Below are positions 19,401 through 27,320 of a stretch of DNA of 64,000 bases, in pieces. The first letter of the stretch is position 1. Every line of letters begins with the position of its first letter. The notes under the pieces are model-generated. The model made no database searches, was not told where the DNA came from, and worked only from the letters and a program-made list of their open reading frames with translations. The position numbers and the translations under genes were made by a program. Source of the DNA: Cytobacillus purgationiresistens. GTDB taxonomy: Bacteria > Bacillota > Bacilli > Bacillales > Cytobacillaceae. The stretch is from NCBI RefSeq assembly GCF_030813235.1, contig NZ_JAUSUB010000001.1, positions 372,001 to 436,000 of the forward strand, read 5' to 3'.

Positions 19401-19720
19401 GCAAAAGAGATAGGCTGAAATTATTGTTTTTAAGAGGCGCTGAGAAAATTGCGCAAGCTTATATAGCATTAAAAGATGTGAATAAAGCGATTTATTGGTG
19501 CGATAGAATCCTTGATTATGAAGAGACTTGGGAAGAAGCCTATCGTTTATTAATGTATTGTTTTTACAGAACAAATAATCGCTCCCAAAGCATAAAAATC
19601 TATCATAAATGTAAGGATATGCTAAAGAAAGAGCTAGCGGTCGAACCGTTGCCATCAACAGAAAAGATGTATCGAATGATTGTTGATCCCATTGAAATTG
19701 AATGGATTGGGCCGGAATGA
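16475..19720 (+). CDS. Large MalT-like/BTAD transcriptional regulator
   Basis: A 1081-residue one-component regulator. Residues 44-51 (GAGYGKST) are a P-loop and 'LIIDDFHHV' a Walker B, as in the STAND ATPase module of MalT. Residues about 430-790 are TPR-like helical repeats. The C-terminal part, from 'LKVQTFGSFRVFAGEEEI', is an OmpR-type winged helix followed by a BTAD domain ('ERALLLYKGEFLAD...YRLLMYCFYRTNNRSQSIKIYHKCKDMLKKEL'). No LuxR HTH is seen, so DNA binding should be by the winged helix. I chose ATG 16475, six bases from AGGAGGG. It precedes, and probably activates, the importer and acyl-metabolism operon. Confidence 0.85.
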   Translation: MEQTHITVTKIMPPSIKADSIRRSKLYVKLSKMNNFPLTFVIAGAGYGKSTSLALYVNDSHFSVCWYTVSSRDQDLNPFITYLIYAIKREHPSFGKMILSKLTGGSVYKNAYDIGQIAALFVNDLIKIPSVITLIIDDFHHVMNVESIQEFLQQVMEYCPHHFHLVISSRIKPKWGFMKRLRVEGSLLEINQDELILSKDEVELLLTDYYGLDISLAEIDEIYQLTEGWMLALGIIGLDLQKKDSFHRSFERTQLTLDDLFQYIALEVISKQPKPFQIFLEQTCILTELSEAVCNEILSISDSELILQSLFESHLFLVSIGLNEFRYHGLIKELLEKQLNRESPVKYMELHKKAADFYEKQEQVDLMFFHLFKSKRYQTMIERLEKYGLQLLGEGKSTMLSETLSHIPNELKNQFAWIWFFSGEVFRIRSEIERAEEAYEKAIEISSLNHEKNLLSLSYEGKAMIYLDTTQPAKAERYLQLAIETREHIKNVNDQEFIELYYLLAENQINIGKPLKAKKWLEQAQKKNIMMDQLNLNARLLLRTGSLQEALDLLMLQEAKYEKHKPNHLSHRESSLLLSLVQGFLGDGDKSKHFAQKAIQHGISIQSSYVEACGWIRLGHAVQIAGYGPSEIVIECYDTALKLMENMNVARGKAEPYMGLCLYWGTQVQGLEKSMHYGQLALTETEQVQDVWLSSLIKLSMAKSAIFHRQYRLAKGLLAGACQMSKDCQDYYGQMITTFWKTIIASKEKEKNDFVMYCSEWLEFVQQSSFQFFYSRKTLFGPQDMEQMIPILLEAQNSGIHTGFVQQALYELGYKDVKLHPGYTLKVQTFGSFRVFAGEEEIKEWHRAKAKELFEFFITNPQHMFLKQEIIQMLWPNIDEATASRDFKVVINSLNNTLEPNRKARTEPFFIKRAGNYYGLNKQAPIVLDYEEFEYWIASGLDSNQMERAKESLERALLLYKGEFLADHKLDDWSNSKRDRLKLLFLRGAEKIAQAYIALKDVNKAIYWCDRILDYEETWEEAYRLLMYCFYRTNNRSQSIKIYHKCKDMLKKELAVEPLPSTEKMYRMIVDPIEIEWIGPE

Positions 19721-19888
19721 TGAATATTCTGACAGTACGCCCACATCCATTGCTCCAAAACTTTGGCATGAGTTCAATAACTCTCTTTGGCAATTTATCT
19801 ACTTTAAGGCATTCTTCAGTGATGCAACCAGCTTTTTAAAAACTAGGAAGAGGATTCTTTTATCCATTATATAGATATTGTCTACAAA

Positions 19889-19929
19889 AAAACATCACCC
19901 TCTTAATTAAGAGGGTGATGTTTTTTTTG
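19889..19929 (+). terminator. Strong terminator after the regulator
   Basis: AACATCACCCTCTT (19891-19904) pairs perfectly with AAGAGGGTGATGTT, followed by eight T and preceded by A8. Confidence 0.92.
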
Positions 19930-19998
19930 TAACTTGTCTGTAACTCTCCTCGTTATGCTGAATTATGAAGGAATGAAAGTAAAAGGGGAGGGTTTTCG

Positions 19999-21210
19999 AT
20001 GAAAAAGAGAATAAGTGTATTATCATGTTTGGTGATCATGATGCTTGTCCTTTTAACAGCATGCAATACCAATACGAGTAATGGGGAAAAAGGCAGTAGT
20101 GAAGGAACGATAAAGATTGGCGTTCTTGCTTCTATGACAGGACCGCTGGAGTCGTATGGAAAGCAAACGGTTAACGGATTCGAGTTAGGGCTGGATTATG
20201 CAACAGATGGTTCTAATGAAGTAGCAGGCAAGAAAATTGAATTCATAGTCGAAGATACAGAAACTAAACCGGAAGTAGCTGTAAAAAAAGCGACAAAACT
20301 GCTTGAGGATGATGAAGTCGATTTCCTTGTTGGTTCCTCAAGCTCAGGTGATACGCTGGCTGTTGTCCCTTTGGCGGAAGAATATGAAAAGATTATGGTT
20401 GTTGAACCGGCAGTAGCAGACAGCATTACTGGGTCTGAATATAATCCTTATATTTTCAGAACAGCAAGGAACTCTTCCCAAGATGCTGTAGCAGGAGCAG
20501 CAGCAATCGCAAAGAAAGGTGTGAAAATTGCTACATTTGCACCGGATAATTCTTTTGGAAGAGATGGCATCTCCGCTTTTAAAGAAGCCGCAGAGAAGTT
20601 GGGAGCGAATATTCTGCATGAAGAATATGCAGACCCAGCGGGTACGGATTTCACATCTAATATTCAAAAGATTATTGAACAACAGCCAGATTATTTATTT
20701 ATCGTTTGGGCGGGAGCCAATTCGCCGTGGAATCAGCTGGCTGATATGAAGGTGGAAGAAAAAGGAATAAAGATATCAACAGGTGCCCCTGATATTCCTG
20801 CATTGCAAACAATGAAGCCGCTTGTCGGCATGGAAGGATTCTCTGTCTATTACCACGATTTGCCGAAGAATGAAGTCAATGACTGGCTCGTTACTGAGCA
20901 TAAAAAACGCTTCAATAACGAAGTGCCGGATTTATTTACTCCTGGAGGAATGAGTGCTGCAATCGCAATTGTGGAAGCGCTTAAAAAGACAGATGGGGAT
21001 ACAAATAGTGAACAATTAATCGAATCAATGGAAGGTATGTCATTCGAAACACCGAAAGGAACTATGACATTCAGAGAAGAGGACCATCAAGCTTTGCAAA
21101 CCTTATATGCAATTAAGCTGGAGTCAAAAGAGGGAGTCGACTATCCTGTGCCTACATTGATTCGAGAATTATCTCCCGAAGAAACAGCGCCGCCAATTAG
21201 AAATAAGTAA
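19999..21210 (+). CDS. Branched-chain-amino-acid-type ABC transporter substrate-binding lipoprotein
   Basis: A 403-residue LivK-type periplasmic-binding-fold protein. Its lipoprotein signal peptide ends in the lipobox 'LLTAC' (Cys about residue 22), so it is anchored outside the membrane. Mature sequence 'IKIGVLASMTGPLESYGKQTVNGFELGLDYA' is the usual family start, and 'FLVGSSSSGDTLAVVPLAEEY' lines the ligand cleft. LivK relatives bind branched-chain amino acids but also aliphatic or aromatic acids and amides. The gene neighbours suggest a hydroxy acid or fatty acid ligand. First gene of the importer operon. Confidence 0.88.
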   Translation: MKKRISVLSCLVIMMLVLLTACNTNTSNGEKGSSEGTIKIGVLASMTGPLESYGKQTVNGFELGLDYATDGSNEVAGKKIEFIVEDTETKPEVAVKKATKLLEDDEVDFLVGSSSSGDTLAVVPLAEEYEKIMVVEPAVADSITGSEYNPYIFRTARNSSQDAVAGAAAIAKKGVKIATFAPDNSFGRDGISAFKEAAEKLGANILHEEYADPAGTDFTSNIQKIIEQQPDYLFIVWAGANSPWNQLADMKVEEKGIKISTGAPDIPALQTMKPLVGMEGFSVYYHDLPKNEVNDWLVTEHKKRFNNEVPDLFTPGGMSAAIAIVEALKKTDGDTNSEQLIESMEGMSFETPKGTMTFREEDHQALQTLYAIKLESKEGVDYPVPTLIRELSPEETAPPIRNK

Positions 21211-21269
21211 TCATCATTAGTCTAAGAGGAGTTTCATACTTCTTCAGATCGTTGAAATGAGGTGCAAAT

Positions 21270-22037
21270 GTGACCAGTATCATTGAAACAAAGAATCTTG
21301 GCATTTCATTTGGAAATCACAAAGCAGTTGATCAAGTGAATTTTGCCATTGATGAGCATCAGTTTACTTCCATTATTGGACCAAACGGTGCGGGGAAAAC
21401 GACTTTATTCAATTTATTAAGCGGACAGCTCAAGGCAACGAACGGAGATATCTTTTTCTGCGGCAAGAATATAACGAAGTGCTCAACAGTGGAAAGAACA
21501 AGACTAGGGATGGGGAGGTCATTTCAATTGACCAACGTATTTCCCAATTTAACCACCTTGGAAAATGTGCGTTTAGCTGTTCAAGCACAAAAAAAAATCT
21601 ACTTTCAAATGTTAAAGTCAGTGTTTTCGTATAAAGATCATAGTGAAATCGCTAAGACTATTTTGAAGACTACATTATTGGTTAATAAAGACGATGTTTT
21701 GGCTAAAAACCTTTCGCATGGCGACAAGCGTAAACTGGAGCTGGCGATGCTGCTTGCTCTGGATACAAAATTATTGCTGCTGGACGAACCGACTGCGGGT
21801 ATGTCTGTTGAAGACGTACCCGCCATATATGAAGTAATTGAAAGAATCAAAGAAGAAAAAACCAAAACCATTTTGCTGATTGAACACAAAATGGATATGA
21901 TTATGAATTTGTCTGACCGGATTATGGTTTTATTCAACGGTAAACTATTAGCCGATGGGGCCCCTAAAGAAATTATCGCTAATGAAACTGTGCAATCCGC
22001 ATATTTAGGGGGGCTTTATGATGAGTACACTGCTTAA
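21270..22037 (+). CDS. ABC transporter ATP-binding protein, LivG type
   Basis: A 255-residue ATPase with Walker A 'GPNGAGKTTL', the extended LivG insert after 'MGRSFQLTNVFPNLTTLENV', signature 'LSHGDKRKLELAMLL' (degenerate SGG as SHG, common in LivG) and Walker B 'LLLLDEPTAGM'. It energises the membrane pair encoded downstream. GTG start after GAGGTG. It overlaps the next gene by 20 bases. Confidence 0.9.
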   Translation: MTSIIETKNLGISFGNHKAVDQVNFAIDEHQFTSIIGPNGAGKTTLFNLLSGQLKATNGDIFFCGKNITKCSTVERTRLGMGRSFQLTNVFPNLTTLENVRLAVQAQKKIYFQMLKSVFSYKDHSEIAKTILKTTLLVNKDDVLAKNLSHGDKRKLELAMLLALDTKLLLLDEPTAGMSVEDVPAIYEVIERIKEEKTKTILLIEHKMDMIMNLSDRIMVLFNGKLLADGAPKEIIANETVQSAYLGGLYDEYTA

Positions 22038-22728
22038 ACTTCAGCAAGTTGAAACGTATATTGAGGAGTTTCATATTTTGCAAGGCATTTCATTTGAAGC
22101 AAGAAAAGGAGAAGTGACCGTCCTTTTGGGAAGGAATGGAGCTGGAAAAACCACTACATTAAGAACAATTATGGGTCTCAATAAAGCATCTAAAGGTCAA
22201 ATCTTTTTCGGAAATGAAGAAATTCAAACGTTGCAGCCTTATGAAATTGCCAATAAAGGGATGGGTTATGTACCAGAAGATCAAGGAATCTTTGGCGAAC
22301 TGACGGTAGAAGAGAATATTAAAGTGGCTATGAAAAAGGATGATTCCCAATCATTGGAGAGACTTGAATGGATTCTACAAATATTCCCGGACTTGAAGAA
22401 ATTTTGGCAGAAACAAAGTGGATTGCTTAGCGGAGGTCAAAAACAGATGCTCTCAATCGCCAGAGCGTATGTGAAAAATTGCGAGCTGCTTCTTATTGAC
22501 GAACCGAGTAAGGGGCTTGCTCCAATTGTAGTTGAAAAAGTGATGGAAAGTATACAAGAAATGAAGGATAAAACAACCATCATCCTAGTAGAACAAAATT
22601 TTATGATGGCAAGCAGGATTGGCGATTATTTTTATATCGTAGACGAGGGAAGAACCGTTTATGACGGTAAGATGCAAGAGTTAATCGGGAATAAGGAGCT
22701 GCGGGAAAAACATTTGGGAATTGCGTAA
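22018..22728 (+). CDS. ABC transporter ATP-binding protein, LivF type
   Basis: A 236-residue second ATPase of the Liv-type importer: Walker A 'GRNGAGKTTTLRTIMGL', 'GYVPEDQGIFGELTVEENI', signature 'LLSGGQKQMLSIARAY' and Walker B 'ELLLIDEPSKGLAPI'. The start lies inside the LivG reading frame, with AGGGGGG upstream, indicating translational coupling. It forms a heterodimer with the LivG-type ATPase. Confidence 0.9.
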   Translation: MMSTLLKLQQVETYIEEFHILQGISFEARKGEVTVLLGRNGAGKTTTLRTIMGLNKASKGQIFFGNEEIQTLQPYEIANKGMGYVPEDQGIFGELTVEENIKVAMKKDDSQSLERLEWILQIFPDLKKFWQKQSGLLSGGQKQMLSIARAYVKNCELLLIDEPSKGLAPIVVEKVMESIQEMKDKTTIILVEQNFMMASRIGDYFYIVDEGRTVYDGKMQELIGNKELREKHLGIA

Positions 22729-22744
22729 AGGGTGTGTATGAGAG

Positions 22745-23605
22745 ATGGAGCTTTTTTTTAGTCTGCTAATAAATGGACTCGCAACAGGAATGCTCATTTT
22801 TCTTCTTGCTGTAGGATTGACTTTAATCTTTGGATTGATGAGCGTCTTAAACTTCGCCCATGGCGGACTGTTTGCCTGGGGAGCCTACGGGGGAGTATGG
22901 ATTTATTCATTAACAGAAAGCTATATGATTGGAGTCGCTGGTGCAATTATTACAGGGGTGATACTTGGATTTATTACTGAGAAGCTGATTATTAAGCCGG
23001 TATATGGTGATCATGTTCAGCAAATCTTAATCACCCTTGGATATATGCTTGTTCTTGGCGAATTGATTAAAGTTGTATTTGGTCCAAATCAAATCGCTGT
23101 CTCTCCTCCAGAATTATTACGAGGGAGTATAGAAATTGGCGAGCTGCTCATTATCAAGTACAGAGCATTCATTATTATTACAGGGATTTTTATTTTCCTG
23201 ATTGTGAACTACATCTTAAAGAATACGAAAATTGGCCTGATTGTTCGAGCAGGAGTCATTGACAAAGAAATGATTCAAGCTTTAGGGGTGAATATTAATA
23301 AAGTTTTTCTATATGTTTTCATGACGGGAGCTGCATTGGCTGCCTTAAGCGGGATGCTTCTCGCCCCCTATGCAGGAGTCATTCATGCAGATATGGGCAT
23401 GGAATATGCCATTTTAGCTTTTGTTGTTGTCGTGATTGGTGGAATGGGCAACGTCACCGGCTCGCTTCTTGCTGCTGCACTAGTGGGTATTTCCGGAGCG
23501 TTTATGGCTTATTATGTTCCTGAGTTATCACTGGCAACGAACATGCTATTGATGGTAATTGTACTAGTTTTTCGTCCGAAAGGGCTATTTACAATAAGGG
23601 GGTGA
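22745..23605 (+). CDS. ABC transporter permease, LivH type
   Basis: A 286-residue membrane protein with about eight hydrophobic segments. It shows the LivH signature 'LIFGLMSVLNFAHGGLFAWGAY', the cytoplasmic coupling region 'GLIVRAGVIDKEMIQALGVNINKVF' and the closing 'LLAALVGISGAF'-type stretch. It forms the import channel with the LivM-type partner, which starts 7 bases downstream. Confidence 0.9.
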   Translation: MELFFSLLINGLATGMLIFLLAVGLTLIFGLMSVLNFAHGGLFAWGAYGGVWIYSLTESYMIGVAGAIITGVILGFITEKLIIKPVYGDHVQQILITLGYMLVLGELIKVVFGPNQIAVSPPELLRGSIEIGELLIIKYRAFIIITGIFIFLIVNYILKNTKIGLIVRAGVIDKEMIQALGVNINKVFLYVFMTGAALAALSGMLLAPYAGVIHADMGMEYAILAFVVVVIGGMGNVTGSLLAAALVGISGAFMAYYVPELSLATNMLLMVIVLVFRPKGLFTIRG

Positions 23606-23611
23606 AGCGTT

Positions 23612-24613
23612 TTGCGAGTATCCTATGAAAACAAACTGGGAAGCATCATATTCTTGATGGTTAGTTGCCTATTAATTGTTTTCCCGCTTGTATATGAAGA
23701 TCGCAATTTATTAATTATCTTCACACAAATTTTTATCTTTGCCATCTTCGCAATGAGCTACGATATTTTGCTTGGTTTTACAGGGATTATCTCTTTTGGA
23801 CATGCGATGTTTTTCGGTATTGGGGCTTATTCTATGAGCATTTTTATGAAGCGATTCGAACCTGAGATGCTATATGTTTTTCTTGCGCTGATTGTCGGTG
23901 TTTTCTTATCCGCCATTGTCAGCTATGTCGTTGGCCTGCTCACACTTCGATTAAAAACTCATTATTATGCGATGTTAACTTTAGCCTTGGCGAATTTATT
24001 TTATGTAGGCGCCGAAAAATGGCGTTCATTAACAGAAGGGGCAGACGGCTTTACATTTCGCATTCCTGATTTTTTGCGCGAACGAGTTAACTTCTACTTG
24101 ATTACCCTCGTTCTTATGGTGCTCGTTTATTTTGCGCTAAAGCTTTTTATACAGTCGCCATTTGGGAAGGTATTAGTGGCAATTAAAGAAAATGAACAGC
24201 GAACGGAATCACTTGGCTTCAATATTCTTTATTATAAAATTATCGCTAGCATCATTGCAGGAATTTTAGCCAGTATTGCCGGGGCGCTTTATGCGATTTC
24301 TCTACGTTTTGTAAACACAAGTGTCTTTTCGATTGATATTACGCTGGATGCACTGCTAATGACCATTATAGGGGGAGTAGGTACGATTATCGGTGCGGTC
24401 ATTGGCTCCGGCGTGATTGAGTTTTCTCATTACTGGTTAACTAGCCTGGTAAAGCTCCATTGGATCTTTGAAAGATGGATCATATTCTTTGGCATTCTAT
24501 ATATCTTAACCGTGATGTTTTTTCCAAAAGGTATTGTCGGAGCATTGACAGCACTGAAAAGAAAAGCGAGGCATGAAAAAAAACATGACCAGTCAGATAA
24601 AATGACTGGGTAG
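23612..24613 (+). CDS. ABC transporter permease, LivM type
   Basis: A 333-residue membrane protein with LivM hallmarks: 'MSYDILLGFTGIISFGHAMFFGIGAYS', coupling helix 'FGKVLVAIKENEQRTESLGFNILYYK' and 'GGVGTIIGAVIGSGVIEF'. TTG start after AAGGGGGTGA. The C-terminus is Lys/His-rich and cytoplasmic. It completes the importer of five genes (binding protein, two ATPases, two permeases). Confidence 0.9.
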   Translation: MRVSYENKLGSIIFLMVSCLLIVFPLVYEDRNLLIIFTQIFIFAIFAMSYDILLGFTGIISFGHAMFFGIGAYSMSIFMKRFEPEMLYVFLALIVGVFLSAIVSYVVGLLTLRLKTHYYAMLTLALANLFYVGAEKWRSLTEGADGFTFRIPDFLRERVNFYLITLVLMVLVYFALKLFIQSPFGKVLVAIKENEQRTESLGFNILYYKIIASIIAGILASIAGALYAISLRFVNTSVFSIDITLDALLMTIIGGVGTIIGAVIGSGVIEFSHYWLTSLVKLHWIFERWIIFFGILYILTVMFFPKGIVGALTALKRKARHEKKHDQSDKMTG

Positions 24614-24625
24614 AAAAGAGTGTAG

Positions 24626-25639
24626 ATGATGGTGAATGTTGGCATTTTATCAACAGGTGTGTATATTCCACAAACATCCATTTCTGCTGGGGAGATTGCT
24701 GCTGCTGCGAATATTCCTAAACTGATTGTAGAACAAAAATTGGGCATCAAGAAAAAGCCGGTTCCAAGTAAAGAAGATCATACTTGTTATATGGGAATCT
24801 TGGGGGCAAAACGAGCGATTGAAAAATCAGGCATCCATCCTGCAGAAATTGATGTCGTGATTTATATTGGAGAAGAATATAAGGAGTATCCGGTCTGGAC
24901 AGTAGCGATTAAGCTGCAGCAGGAAATCGGTGCTATAAATGCTTGGGCTTTTGATACGGCTTTACGATGCGGCACGACAATAATGGCGCTTAAACTCGCA
25001 AAGAGCTTGATGCAAAGTGATGCAACGATTCACACCATCCTTCTTGCGGGAGGATACCGTAATGGAGATCTAGTATCATATAAAAATGATCGCACGCGCT
25101 TTTTATTTAATCTTGCTGCCGGCGGAGGAGCCATCTTATTAAAAAAGGAACTTGGGGAGAATCTAGTCCTTGGCACAAGCTTAAAAACAGATGGACGATT
25201 TACTGAAGATGTCATTGTAAAAGGAGGGGGAACAAAGCATCCCATATCGCAAAAAATGATTGATGAAAACATGCATATGTTTGATGTTCCAGATCCAGAA
25301 GGAATGAAGGCGAGACTTGAAGAAGTTTCCATGAAGAATTTTCTTTATGTCATCAGGAAAGCACTAGACGATAGCGGCTATTCAGAAATAGAAATAGATT
25401 ATCTAGCAATCCTGCATATGAAAAGATCGGCCCACCAATATGTATTAACTGAGCTGGGGCTTGCGGAATCACAATCTATTTATCTCGAAGAATATGGGCA
25501 TATTGGCCAGTTTGATCAGATCCTTTCATTAGAATTGGCATTGGAGAGCGGAAAGGTGAAATCAGGCGATCTTGTTGTTTTTGTCAGTGCCGGTATTGGC
25601 TATACATGGGGAGCGAGTGTGATTAAATGGGGAACTTAG
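24626..25639 (+). CDS. KAS III-like (FabH/thiolase-superfamily) condensing enzyme
   Basis: A 337-residue thiolase-fold protein. Cys115 in 'FDTALRCGTTIMALKLA' aligns with the FabH nucleophile, and His264 in 'AILHMKRSAHQYVL' with the FabH His. The position of the FabH Asn appears to be His292 in 'EYGHIGQFDQIL'. It ends 'SAGIGYTWGASVIKWG', a KAS III-like terminus. Such proteins condense, or in reverse cleave, acyl thioesters. In this operon a thiolytic or acyl-transfer role on imported acids seems more likely than fatty acid initiation. The start is 12 bases after the permease stop. Confidence 0.75.
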   Translation: MMVNVGILSTGVYIPQTSISAGEIAAAANIPKLIVEQKLGIKKKPVPSKEDHTCYMGILGAKRAIEKSGIHPAEIDVVIYIGEEYKEYPVWTVAIKLQQEIGAINAWAFDTALRCGTTIMALKLAKSLMQSDATIHTILLAGGYRNGDLVSYKNDRTRFLFNLAAGGGAILLKKELGENLVLGTSLKTDGRFTEDVIVKGGGTKHPISQKMIDENMHMFDVPDPEGMKARLEEVSMKNFLYVIRKALDDSGYSEIEIDYLAILHMKRSAHQYVLTELGLAESQSIYLEEYGHIGQFDQILSLELALESGKVKSGDLVVFVSAGIGYTWGASVIKWGT

Positions 25640-25652
25640 GAGGAGAGAATCA

Positions 25653-26564
25653 ATGATAGTGTCATTGAAATCTATCATAATAGACAATGGAGAAACGATG
25701 GGCTATCGAGAAAGAGAAGGCGGAATGATTCCGTTATTACTGGTACATGGAAATATGACTTCATCTAAACATTGGGATGTACTGATGGAAGTGCTTGATC
25801 CTAAATATAAAGTATACGCGATTGACTTAAGAGGATTTGGCATGTCCAGCTATCATAAAAGGATCACATCGATTAAGGATTTCGCCGATGATGTAAAGCA
25901 ATTTACAGATGCGATGGAATTAATAGATTTTGCAATGATCGGTTGGTCGACAGGCGGAGCAGTAGCTATGCAATATTGCGCAGATTTTCCTGACACTCGT
26001 GCAAAGTTGATTTTGCTTGCCTCAGCTTCAACAAGAGGATATCCGTATTTCGGTCATGACTTGGCCGAAGGATCAGATGGAGTTGTCCGTTATCACTCTA
26101 TAGAAGAAATACAGCAGGATGCTTTAAAAACAATACCAATCCAGCAAGCTTATGATGAGCAAAAAGGAGAGCTGTTGAGGGGGATTTGGAACGCGGTTAT
26201 TTATACACAAAATCAGCCATCAGTTAATCGTTACGATGCTTACCTGGAAGATATGATGACACAGCGAAACTTAGCAGATGTGTATCATGCTTTAAATATC
26301 TTCAATATTTCAGACGAATCTAATGGATTAGCGCAAGGCTCGAATCAAGCGAAGGATCTCTCGATTCCGGTGCTTATTTTGCGAGGAGACAGAGACTTGG
26401 TCATAACTGAGGAAATGACAAATGAAATAATAGAGGATTTGGGAGGCAATGCTCTTTTCTTGCCATTAGAAAATTGCGGCCATTCCCCATTAATAGATAA
26501 CTTATCATTATTGATAGAAAAAATAGAATCATTCATTGGGAAGGTGCATGTCGGTGGAGGCTGA
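25653..26564 (+). CDS. Alpha/beta hydrolase
   Basis: A 303-residue alpha/beta-hydrolase-fold protein with the oxyanion stretch 'LLVHGNMTSSKHWD', nucleophile elbow 'MIGWSTGGAVAMQ', acid 'ILRGDRDLVI' and catalytic His in 'LENCGHSPLIDN'. No signal peptide, so it acts in the cytosol. In this operon it would suit hydrolysis of an imported ester (for example a hydroxyalkanoate oligomer) or of an acyl thioester. AGGAGAG lies just before the ATG. It follows the KAS III-like gene by 13 bases. Confidence 0.85.
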   Translation: MIVSLKSIIIDNGETMGYREREGGMIPLLLVHGNMTSSKHWDVLMEVLDPKYKVYAIDLRGFGMSSYHKRITSIKDFADDVKQFTDAMELIDFAMIGWSTGGAVAMQYCADFPDTRAKLILLASASTRGYPYFGHDLAEGSDGVVRYHSIEEIQQDALKTIPIQQAYDEQKGELLRGIWNAVIYTQNQPSVNRYDAYLEDMMTQRNLADVYHALNIFNISDESNGLAQGSNQAKDLSIPVLILRGDRDLVITEEMTNEIIEDLGGNALFLPLENCGHSPLIDNLSLLIEKIESFIGKVHVGGG

Positions 26565-27287
26565 AAAATAAAGTAGCGATTATTACAGGTGGTGCCAGCG
26601 GAATGAGCTGGGAGGCAGTGAAACTTTTTTTACGCGAACAGGTTAGAGTGGTCTTCTCAGATTATTATCTGCAGCAAGTGATGCTAAGACAAATTCAAGA
26701 CTACCACGGCCGTTATTTATGTATTGAGGTGGATTTTGCGAACCGATTAAGCGTGAATCGGATGGTGTCTAAAGCAATCGATTCTTTCGGCCATATTGAT
26801 AATTTAATAAATAATGCCGACATAACAAAGGATGCAATGTTGAAAAAAATGAAAACTGAAGATTTTGAGCGCTTCATAAGTGTTAACTTAACGGGCGTAT
26901 TTAACTGTACACTAGCAGTCATTCCATTGATGGAACAAAGTCAATCAGGCGGTATAATTAATACCTCTTCTGTTTCTGGCATCTATGGAAATATAGGACA
27001 AACCAATTATTCAGCATCTAAGGCCGGGGTCATCGGCATGATGAAAACTTGTACGAAAGAATGTGGAATAAAAGGGATTACGGCCGAGCAGTCGCTTCAG
27101 GGTTTATTGAAACCACGATGATTCAATCTGTTACAGAGCAAGTGATAGAATAGATAAAATCACAAGTTCCTTTGCAGCGGCTAGGAAAGCCAAGAGAGAT
27201 AGCAAATGCCTATTGTTCTTGGACTCAGATGAAGCCAGTTATGTGAATGGAACGACCATTCATGTGGATGGAGGCATTATCATGTGA
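26561..27287 (+). pseudogene. FabG/PhaB-like short-chain dehydrogenase, multiply broken
   Basis: The frames join into one SDR: 'LKNKVAIITGGASGM', 'NNADITKDAMLKKM', Ser of 'INTSSVSGIYGNIGQ', Tyr/Lys of 'NYSASKAGVIGM', then a frameshift near 27085-27100 ('GFIETTMIQSVTEQVIE', TAG at 27151-27153, 'IKSQVPLQRLGKPREIANAY') and a second shift near 27215-27230 to the terminal 'GTTIHVDGGIIM'. The NAD(P)-binding loop is also altered (GMSW where GIGxE is usual), and no good start codon is present. It would have been a 3-hydroxyacyl dehydrogenase or ketoacyl reductase of the operon. As read it is dead. Confidence 0.85.
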
Positions 27288-27320
27288 TAATGACCGAATG
27301 CGCTAAGGAGGAGAATCATA

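Noticed and set aside
19248-19793. 181-codon minus-strand frame over the end of the regulator gene
   Set aside because: Antisense to the conserved BTAD coding region; Leu/Phe/Ser-rich and without a ribosome site.
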